Assembly: GCF_002999335.1 (NCBI RefSeq)
Contig: NW_020312294.1
Span: 1 to 18,485 of the forward strand
DNA: 18,485 bases
Reading direction: 5' to 3'
Origin: Cyclospora cayetanensis
Lineage: Eukaryota > Apicomplexa > Conoidasida > Eucoccidiorida > Eimeriidae
In this document: positions 1 to 8,340 of the stretch, one piece after another
Numbering within the stretch: position 1 is the stretch's first letter
How the letters are laid out: every line of letters starts with the position of its first letter
Made by a program: the position numbers and the translations under genes
The notes under the pieces: model-generated
What the model saw: only the letters and a program-made list of their open reading frames with translations
The model's database searches: none
What the model was told of the DNA's origin: nothing

Positions 1-900
1 CACGCGAGCATGTCGGTCGCCAGCGTTGGTCATGTTTGTCAGAATACTTTGCTGTAGAGTAGTACTGCAGGTAGCAGTCAAGCCAGCGAACAACTTTCGG
101 ATAACCGGAGTCCTGAAAGCAATTGACGGAAAAAGAGACTGTTGGCCGGTCTGGACAGGGAAATGATATCCATATGACTAGTGCCGGCATTTTGCTCCCT
201 CCCCACCACACCGCATTGAGTTTACTTTCCAGCCCTGGATACCGCTGCTCGTTTGGTGAAGCGATGAGAATAACAAGCAATAATTCTGACACTTGGAGAC
301 TCTGTATCCTGCGGAGAGAAAATAGCACCCACCGCTACGTCGCTGGCGTCGATTGTTATGCAGAACCGATGCTCCTACTGAGGCAGATAGACTATAGGCC
401 AAGTTGTAAGGCGGCCAATGAGCGTCCTTGCTGCACCACAATCCTCCTTTGTCCTATTTAAAGAGCGCGTTTTCCTACTGAAATGCATCAACGGAGCGTC
501 TGTTCGCCTCCTTAAAGCCGGCGCGCACGCCCCAGGTACTGAAGGTGTTTTTGGAAGCCTCTATTTAATACAAAGATGTCCTCCACGTAGGCAGCTATCC
601 ACCACTGATTGATAGAGCCATTAAACCTCTAAATTCTCCGTTGCAGAGTAGCTAGGCCATTGGCAAGTCTAAACTGCATACAGCTATACTAAAGTCTGCA
701 AGTGCAAGTGAGGAACGGCGCTTGGTTTCCGGTTATCAATGTGGATGAAATATACTCAAGAAAGCTCCTGAATAATCGAATGTCTAGTGGACTGCTCATC
801 CGCGCTGTTTGCCAAGTATTTAGCAACGAGATTGGGAGTCTCTGCTTCATGGTAATTTGGCTCAACGGCTTAAATCTGACACACCCGCGCCACAATTTGA
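1..900 (-). mobile_element. Ty3/gypsy pol remnant (reverse transcriptase + RNase H), copy A, cut by the left edge
   Basis: Reading on the minus strand, positions 895 to about 690 give the fingers of a reverse transcriptase: WRGCV, then LSQITMKQRLPISLLN, matching the Ty3/gypsy pattern 'wR.CVdyR.LN.iT.kdryPlP'. About 680-620 gives FRLANGLATLQRR (pattern 'FGL.NAPatFQ'), and 578-589 encodes the catalytic box as YVED, so the first Asp of YxDD has become Glu; it is followed by DIFVLN and a HLQYL segment. Between this box and RNase H the spacing is much shorter than in intact elements, so a deletion is likely. RNase H starts near 400 and shows TIDASDVAVGAIF at about 317-356. A frameshift follows, then RWLDCY at about 70-90. 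Stops and frame changes occur throughout, so it is dead. Integrase would lie beyond position 1. It lies downstream of UBC9 on the same strand and matches the plus-strand copy at 4720-6365. Confidence 0.85.
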
Positions 901-1732
901 TGCCTCAGCTTCGCGATTGCTCAACGTACTATTCGCCGGTCGCTTAGTCTCCTTGTGTCGATGTGGGGGCCACTTATACCACGAAATTAAGCTTGGCTCT
1001 AGCCAAGTGAGTAGCGCTGCTGACGGATAGGGAGCAGCCCTCCGAAAATTCTTTATCAGCCCAGCTCATGCACTATCTTGTGCAGTTCATGGGCTTAAAC
1101 GAAGGCCTACGCACAAGGATTGTTGACCCGGCATGAGTTAGTTAGTAAAATTAAAAGGATAGTATCCCTGTTATTGAGGTTCTGTGACCTGGCGTGCCAT
1201 TCACGTAACCTGCCGATCTCTTGTGTATTTACGTTCTTGAATTACCTATTGGAATGGCTTATGTCATAATGACTCTCACATTCCGATAAAGACATTTAAT
1301 GAACCAATAAAACGCCCTATGCGACAAATAAGAATACAGAGTAAGTGGTATACGGAACTCTGAACACGAAAATCTACATGGCCCAACAAACTACATTTGT
1401 ACTGCCAAGAAGTTTAATAATGCTGAACAAGAAAAACCTCGACAATCCCCTTGGGTAGCTGTGTTTGCAGGTATTTCCGATCCTGTTTCTTCATGATAAA
1501 AAGAATCAGGTCGTGAAGCTCAGGAAGCAAACCAGAAACTTTCAGTTGGCGTTACTTGGCAAAATGCCCCTTTGGGCTCACCCTCCATGCACGCAAATAA
1601 GTCTTAGAGATAATCACCAGCTGCTTATGCGTCCCATGGCACTAATTAGTTTCCCTATATCGGGTTATTCCACTTAGCCTGTCTGCACAAAACCGGCCAC
1701 ATATCCATGTTTTGAGGGAATCAGCACGTGGC
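901..1732. other. Intergenic stretch, no gene recognised
   Basis: This is the space between the decayed RT and the UBC9 stop codon. It would hold the UBC9 3' UTR and, if the retroelement once extended further, its protease or gag end. I could read no convincing conserved protein motif on either strand. Short open frames here have no recognisable composition. Confidence 0.4.
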
Positions 1733-2781
1733 TTAGTCCTTGGGCCGCATCTGTATTGCCTGATTCTTGACCCTCCTATTGTACTCATCCCGATTCTGAC
1801 AGTAGAGCATATATGGCTCTGCTTGCGCAGGTGATTGCGGGTTTGGATTATCTAGCAAATCCTGTAATTCACAAACGAGCAAAACCCGAAGCATCTACAA
1901 ACCCTCCACTCGATAAATCACCCTGCGAGCCACAGAACAGAACTAATCTGAGAATTCGGAAAGTTTAAAAGTTGTGGAGCCAAACCTGTATTCCAAGCAG
2001 GATCTGCTTGATGGTGATTGAGGGCTTCCAGTCCTCGTCCTCGTTGAGGATAGACAAACAGACAGTCCCTGAAGGGTATACATTCGGATGAAATAAGACG
2101 GGGGCGAACTTGCACTTCGGTGGTTTGCTAGGATACTCCTCTGAAAACTCCATTGTTAAAGAGTATTCACCACCTTCCCACAGACTGCCCTGTAGCAGCA
2201 AAGCAGAACACAAAGGTACTGATATGTGCATAGTTGCATATATGAAATGAAAACTCCCAGCAGTCATCTGCGCTCAAAAAGCCCAAATCTAATGTTCTTT
2301 GAAGGAAAAGTTAGCTATTGCCGAAGTTTGCCCTTGTGCACGAGAGAGGGGCAAGGGCCTATAATACTACGGGAAGGAAGGTAAGCTCAATGTGGTACGG
2401 CAACAGTAGCGTCGTGAAGCTGCTGACCTTCTTCCCAGGAACTTTGCAGACCCACTTCATAATATCCTGACCAACAGATCCATCTGACATGGGCGCATAT
2501 TTGGCAGAGAAACCTGCGGGATGATCCCTGCGCCATGCAGACCTCTCTTGCGCTAGCCTTTTGCGTGCAATAGACCCGCTGCCTCCAGATGAGGATACAG
2601 AAGAAGTAGACGTAGAGGAAGCTGAAGCAGGGAGGGATTCATTCTGAGGGGGTTGTGCTGCTTTTCTTGGTGCTGCAGTTGCTGCTCCTTGCTGGTTGGA
2701 GCTCGCACTTGCTTCAGTAGGCAGTGAGGCACCAGCCGGCGAAGGGGCTGCCCCGCTCGTCTGAGCCTCCAAAGTACTCAT
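1733..2781 (-). CDS. UBC9: SUMO-conjugating enzyme UBC9 (E2), three exons, N-terminally extended
   Basis: UBC9 takes SUMO from the E1 as a thioester on its catalytic Cys and passes it to target lysines, mostly in the nucleus. Three minus-strand exons join in phase 0 at GT-AG sites. Exon 1 is 2781-2428 (donor AAG|GTCAGC). Exon 2 is 2189-1986 (acceptor TGCTACAG, donor CAG|GTTTGG). Exon 3 is 1861-1736 with stop TAA at 1735-1733. Introns are 238 and 124 nt. The 228-residue product has [14 protein letters not shown] and VPGKK in exon 1. Exon 2 has [29 protein letters not shown] (catalytic Cys162; Asn154 and Tyr156 match human Asn85 and Tyr87) and [11 protein letters not shown]. Exon 3 has [16 protein letters not shown] and YCQNRDEY. 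The position of human Asp127 is Ser196. About 68 Ser/Ala/Pro/Gln-rich residues precede the usual UBC9 start, which is odd. ATG 2781 is the only Met before the core; a cryptic acceptor giving a shorter protein cannot be excluded. Confidence 0.96.
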
Positions 2782-3764
2782 TGCCCTGTGGCTCTTCGGC
2801 ACTAAGAAACCCACAGACTGTGGAAGACAGGCAAAACGTAATGCCGACGGCGCCCCCGTGGATTGAGTGCAGGGTCTGTGTCGGCTTGCGCTAGAGCATT
2901 CAATGGCTAGATAAGAAAACCAGTAATACTATTTACCAAACGAAGTGCAGACATGAAGGAGAAATGTCGGAGGCATTAACAGACTCCACGCGCGTACAGT
3001 AGTCGCATGCAGTAAGCGATGGCTGACGTTGTGGGGCCCGTCCTTTCAGACTAGACAATGAAGCCCCAAGTTTTATGCTGCAACAGAGAGACATTTAGGA
3101 ATTTACCACATATGTGAATCATTATTCTATTTTGATACATAATTGACGACACTTCGTAGAATTTAAATAATTGATACACCCAGCGGTAGTCGTGCGCGTA
3201 AGTGAACCATTCCGGAATCGCAGGGCGTAGCGCCCTCCAGTAGCTGCAGAAATCAGTCGCTCTCAAGAATGCGACCCAAGAGTTGCTAGATAACAACTAG
3301 AGATAGGGGAGCGGCGGAGCATCAACACTCAGCAACAGTTAAGGGGCAAATGGCAAGGTACGGTCAAGCTACGAGCTCATGCTCGCTGCTCGGGGGGTCG
3401 AGTTCTTTGAAGTCATGGTCTTTTCTTTTGAGCTGCGTAGTATCAAACTGAGATTTTCGCACTCTTTCGTATGCTGGTTAGCTGTGGCTCTGGCTACCAC
3501 GTCTGCACAGGAGAGTCTACTTTTCAGCATTAGGGCCAGCGCTGTTCCAAAATTTATTAGGAGCCCCTTAGCCTCACACCTTTTCAGGTCTCAAACTCAA
3601 ACCAAACGGTGCGGCGCACAGGGGTATACGCAATAGATTTGTCTTTAGCCTACAGGATTTTATTGGTCGTAACACTCCTTATAGTGTAGCGGGCTGAGCA
3701 ACGCACAAAGGCTTTCTACTACACAAGCTCTATTTCGCAAGAAAATTTTTGAAAAATAGATTGA
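2782..3764. other. Region upstream of UBC9, no gene recognised
   Basis: This contains the 5' flank of the minus-strand UBC9 gene, so its promoter and 5' UTR should be here, but I see no motif I can name. The UBC9 frame is open upstream of ATG 2781 only to about 2814, without another ATG. An 85-codon plus-strand frame at 3379-3636 has no recognisable domain and is probably chance. Confidence 0.35.
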
Positions 3765-4280
3765 CTATGTTGTGCATTCGTTGTCTTCTCTACTGCAAAG
3801 TGGTTTTCTCCCAATACAAGAAGACGCAATGCTGTGCATGAATGCCCTAGATGTTACGTGCAACCAGCTGTGAACACTTGGAGTGCTTTGAGGCAGCAAC
3901 CGCGCCCATTCCACGGGGAACGCTCCATTCATGTGAAGATCTCCGTGCCCCGTAGGCGGAGACAGGAGGGAAGTATTTTGTGATAACTCATGAGCTTTTA
4001 AATAAGCTCGTATTAAGTCTGGTGTTAAGTGCCCCCTTGAAAGACCTCAGATGAAGTGCTATAGGTAAATCACCAAACAACGCATGATCTCTTCGAGTTC
4101 TCCTCCATCCTTACGGCCAGCATTCATTTCTTGTCGGTATTTCTTCAATTAAATATCCTCATACATTTTATCGTGCGGCAGATCATGCCCTCCTACCGCC
4201 AGTGGAGTTACTGCGTTCGCATTAGCTTGCAGGCGGGCATCCGCCGTCCCAATAGGCGTGGTGCCACCGTCAGCTGACAT
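3765..4280 (-). pseudogene. Broken reading frame of unknown origin (possible Gag-like or decayed gene)
   Basis: From ATG at 4280 a single minus-strand frame runs to TAG at 3767-3765, 172 codons interrupted by only three stops: TAA at 4151-4149, TAG at 4061-4059 and a TGA about 12 nt later. The first 43 codons start MSADGGTTPIGTADARLQ and are rich in Ala, Gly and Asn; the next piece has a charged helical look (KKYRQEMNAGRKDGGELEE). The final 93 codons are unbroken and include HLTPDLIRAYLKAHEL and FPVEWARLLPQS. The composition looks more like protein than random sequence, but I recognise no domain. It is on the opposite strand to the neighbouring plus-strand pol remnant, so it is not that element's own gag. 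It may be gag of another inserted element, a dead host gene, or chance. Confidence 0.3.
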
Positions 4281-4361
4281 TGTCAGAGAGTTTTGTCACA
4301 GATTTTCAACGAAATTGGCTTACCAATTTATTCAAATAACTTTTCCGAAATCAGGCATCTT

Positions 4362-4379
4362 TTGTAGGTTCACCTACAA
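4362..4379. repeat. Perfect 8-bp inverted repeat with 2-nt loop
   Basis: TTGTAGGT, the spacer TC, then ACCTACAA form a perfect palindromic arm pair. It lies between the broken frame ending at 4280 and the start of the plus-strand pol remnant. It could be a small hairpin or chance; no function can be assigned. Confidence 0.6.
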
Positions 4380-4719
4380 CCGTTGTCTGTTCCGGAGCGC
4401 TGGACTGCTGTGAATCAGAGTCTGAGAGCCACAGATCTTTTTGTACCGACAGCCGGATCCAGGCAGGATGACCTAGTGCTCTAGGGCTCTGCGCCAAGGC
4501 CGCAGTCTGGAAGGGCTTTGGTAGTATACCTGCAACCGGTTACGCACCAGAAAATACGCTTTGACCTTTCAGCCGAGTGACAACAGGGATGGGCAAATTA
4601 GAAGAAGTAGCCTGTGCAGAGGCCAAGTGATGACGAGCTGCCAGCAGTATGAACGCTTGCTTGATGTCTAGTGCACCGCATTGCGCTAGTGCATTCGTCT
4701 GCCCCAAGCTTTATTTAGC

Positions 4720-6365
4720 GATATGGAAAGCTCCCGCATAGTGGCGAGGGGGCTGAGCGGCAGGTGGATGATACGTCTAAAAATTTCAAATTTGAGGAAT
4801 CGACCAGCGGCGTTAGACACAATTCGGTGATCTTGCTAAAAGGAGAGTGAGGGGGGCTCACGTGCGTCAACTCTGTGTCACAGAAACAATCATATGAAGC
4901 AGAGTTTTGACATGTCTCGTATAGACGAACCACTCGACATACTACAAGGCTCGGTAGTCCACTCGACAGGTTACTTGACTAAACCTTTCCTTTCAACAAT
5001 TTTTATGCTCCCTGATAACAAGTGCGAAACACTGTTCCATACTTTCACTCGCAAACTCGCGTAGGGCAGTAAGCCTATAGACTTGCTAATGCCTCAGCTG
5101 AGCTGCAATGGCAACATCAAAGTGTCAAAGAACCTTTCAGCGAGTGAGAGATGGCTACTCATATAGATCACCTTCTAGCACTCAGCCGGAACATTCGAAA
5201 GCACCTCTAGAAGCTGCCGCATGCGTTCTAGCTTGCGTGACACGCAGTGATACGTAAAGGCACGTAGGTGTTGGTTTTCGTGATGCCTGCTGTCGTTCTG
5301 GGGTTCCATATTTTGACTGCGAAAGTTGAATCCGATTCTACAAAGGTTGATTCCCCCAAGGGATGGCCTTTGTTTCCACGCAACCGAAAGCACGTTGGCA
5401 AGCACTACAGGCTTGATCATAACACTGAAATGTCATTCGTGAAGTTGGTCGGATCCGTGTTCCTTTGACCGAGCTACTTGAAAGCGTAGTCGTTGAGTCG
5501 GACAGAGGACGCTCGTGCCGCAGCAAATAAGGTTTCTGGTCGCCTTACAACCTCCAATAGTCCCTCTGCCTGAGTATGAGCGTCAGTTCTGCTTTGTACC
5601 CAGTGCCAGCGAGGTAGCCGTGGATGCTATTTTCATTTAACAGGCTACGGAATCTTCAAAACGCCAAATCAATTATTGGTATTTGCATCCCTTGACCGAA
5701 ACCGAGCAATGATAACCAGTGCAGGAGAGAGAACTCTCTGCGGCTTAGGGGTGGTGAGCAAAGTGTCGGCACTATTTATATGGGAGTCATTTCACTGTCC
5801 AGGCTGACCGACAGTGCTTGTTGTACCACCCCAAAAGTTTAGAACATTGTTAATCCTAGATTTGTTCGCTGGCTTGGGCATGTTCTGCACTAGGAGCTCA
5901 GGGTAAAGTATATCGAGCTGATCACCCAGGCGGTCACCTGACACGGTCTCGTGACTCTCCAGCGATTGAATGTTGTGCAGCTCAATGGATCGTGTTGATG
6001 AGAATTCAAGGTTTGTGTCGTGTTGTATATACTTTACTTTTGACACCCATGCATCCGCAACTGATGCTCAGTCGCGAACGGCAAAAGGGTAAAGCACTAC
6101 CACGTGGAGGCTGACCTGCTGTCCAGGACAAGGCGTAGATGCCGTCGCTTGTGCATTCCAACTTCGCCCCGCCGTGCCGTCTTGCGCACAGTACATGATC
6201 ATGCTCTTTCTGGCCATGGTAAGACTCCCACAAAAGCGCAAAAGATTTTTTCTGTTCCGCGTTATCACTGTTCGTTTGTTTCTATACTCAGAATTCTGCG
6301 CAAGCATACTTATGTTGCCTATCCAAACATTCTTCCTTATGCATCTTTTGGGGCCTAGAAGTTGA
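4720..6365 (+). mobile_element. Ty3/gypsy pol remnant (RT, RNase H, integrase N-terminus), copy B
   Basis: The plus strand carries pol domains in the expected Ty3/gypsy order, across frameshifts and stops. The RT lead-in reads ERQVDDTSKNFKFEES then VRHNSVILLKGE and, after a stop, TCVN (about 4753-4872). Next come RIDEPLDILQGS and CETLFHT (about 4918-5045), and a plus-frame RLANA.AELQ at about 5080-5110. The catalytic box at 5160-5171 has become HIDH. The RT thumb is at about 5290-5390 (VLGFHILTAKVESD, WPLFP). VPLTELLESVVVESD is at about 5455-5500. RNase H is at 5541-5880 with SASEVAVDAIF, where the Asp of the usual DAS motif is Ser. The integrase zinc-binding part spans 6098-6358: RRLCIPTSPRRAVL, then HDHALSGHGKTPTKAQKI; the later Cys pair is lost (YVAYPNI). 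It is an old dead insertion. Beyond 6365 I cannot follow it. Confidence 0.88.
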
Positions 6366-8340
6366 CCGTGCTGCATGAACCAAATGTATTTGCGAGCAAT
6401 GACTACTTTACTGGGTGCGGATACACTGTTGGAGTACAATGTATCGTGTTTGTCTTTCAAGATTTCACTTGCTTCTTGTTTTCTCATAGCAGGAGGAGCA
6501 TATATTTTCTGCACTTTCACGATAAAGAGGCATAACACTGGCGTGGCTATATGAATGTGGTCCCACGCTTTTTGTTGGCTAGTGTACTTGTTTTTCTTGT
6601 CAATTTCACTAATCCGGTCAATGTAAACATTTGCTTGAATAATTTGGTCTCTTTTTCGCTGTTCTGTTTGCCTAGGCAAGGTCGATAGGGCGGAAGCTCT
6701 ACCACTGTCCTGTAGGTAGTTATTCTCGACGAAAAACTAGGTTAGACATGGGCGGGCATTCTGAAATTAAGAGAGAAGATGTAGCACGCTGCGCTTCAAC
6801 CCGATATGATACACGACTTGTGGGTAACTGAGAACCATATAAAGCATTAACGGATTGGTTTGTGTTTTCGTATGTCGAGATCTCACCCAAGCTGTCCCTT
6901 CCCCACATGTCGGAAAACTTGAGGAGGGCTGCAGAGCGTGATTTCTTCTCTAAAACACTCAATGATCTCCTGCTAAGCTTATATCGAAGCTGGTGGTAAA
7001 AGTCCTCCTGCGGAAACCTTTGTTGAAGCGTTCACTCTTGTTCAAGTCAGAGCCTGCAACGATTTTTTCTTAGCGGCATGAAGCCACCACTTAGTGGCCC
7101 CATGTTGCTATTCATTTCTTTCCGGCATCTCATATTCAGACCTGATGATAATTTTGCAGAACTCGGGCTTTTGCATATATCTTTCATCTTCGGCCCCTTC
7201 TGTGAGTCGAGAGACTGGACGCAGGAAGTATTGACAATGCTGTCGCAGAAGAGCATTCCCAGAACAGTTACATGTTTACAGTCGATAGTTTGGGCCGAAA
7301 GGAAAAAATGGAAAAAAATGGTACTGCTCGAGCACTCCTGTTGGGCGGTAGTCCCTTCTAGACTCCGCTAGACATATCTGACTCCAGGAAACCTATGGGG
7401 AATATTCATATTTGAATAGAGAACAAGAACCACAAAATATAGCTGCGTCTATAAAGTCGAGCGCCGTAGTGTGATATTTACTTTTGCAGTGACGCATATC
7501 TCTTGGATGGTAAGCCGATACTGCACAAAGTAGGTTATGATGCTTAAGGCTCTTGTAAGAGGCGCGAGCAATTTATTCCTGATGATTTTGAAAACAACCT
7601 GGATTTTACAGAGGATTTATACATTTCCTACCTGCGAGTATTGCTATGTGTTTTGATACCAATCGTCAAATGTGTGTAGGTCTAACTCCTGTTGTGCCTC
7701 GGCCGTGCTATACGTTGTTTTTCGACAAGAGTAGTGCAAAGGGCTAATGTCGGTATTTTTGAATAGAGTATAGATGAGCTACATCACCCACTGCACGCCC
7801 GCTGGTAGGATGTGTAACGTTCTGAAGTTTACCAAAAGCTATTGCTGGATGTCCGACATGTCCGAGTGTAGTAGTACACAGCATGCAGTGCACGATTAAT
7901 CGACGCAGTTGCCCAGAAATAGGCTCACGATATGCCAGTGCACGTGAGACTGAGAAATGACAGCAGGGATGCTGCTAGCTAGGGCCCATTTTGCCAAAGC
8001 ATCTGCATTGTTTTTTCTCCGCGGTATGGCACTATCTCAACTTTATCCGGAAACAGTAGGCCGAGGGGCGTCGAAAGAAAGAAATCACGTATTTTTTGCT
8101 GTAGTGCGTGGCGGTCTTGAATCCTCTTCTATATGTATCTTGCTCCTAGTGATGTGGTGGCTTTTCCATTGTGCCACTTGGTAGCCCTCCCCTCTTTTCT
8201 AACGCCATGCTTCTCAGTATCGGTGGCCACAAGGTGCATCTGCGCAGCTCAAAGACTAAAACCTTTTCCACCAGTCTAGGCGTATTGAATAGCTTCAGCA
8301 CAGAAAAAAATGGAAGGATAAGGAACAATCAAAGCTCTGC
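6366..8340. other. Intergenic stretch of about 2 kb, no gene recognised
   Basis: No frame here has a recognisable motif. A 203-codon minus-strand frame starting at 6679 runs into the antisense of the integrase remnant and is not supported as a gene. The plus-strand frame at 7078-7371 and the minus-strand frame at 6720-6962 have no family signature. The right part should contain the 3' UTR of the giant minus-strand gene. Some retroelement integrase or LTR sequence may extend into the first few hundred bases, but it is too decayed for me to read. Confidence 0.4.

Noticed and set aside
418..612. 64-codon plus-strand frame
   Set aside because: Antisense of the YVED region of the decayed reverse transcriptase.
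2782..2814. Extension of UBC9 upstream of ATG 2781 (codons from GTG at 2814)
   Set aside because: A GTG start is unlikely in a nuclear eukaryotic gene; the first ATG in frame is at 2781.
6068..6679. 203-codon minus-strand frame
   Set aside because: Its C-terminal half is the antisense of the plus-strand integrase remnant (6098-6358), and the rest has no recognisable motif.
7078..7371. 97-codon plus-strand frame
   Set aside because: I looked for RT, gag and host-gene signatures and found none; a frame of this length is expected by chance in this amount of DNA.
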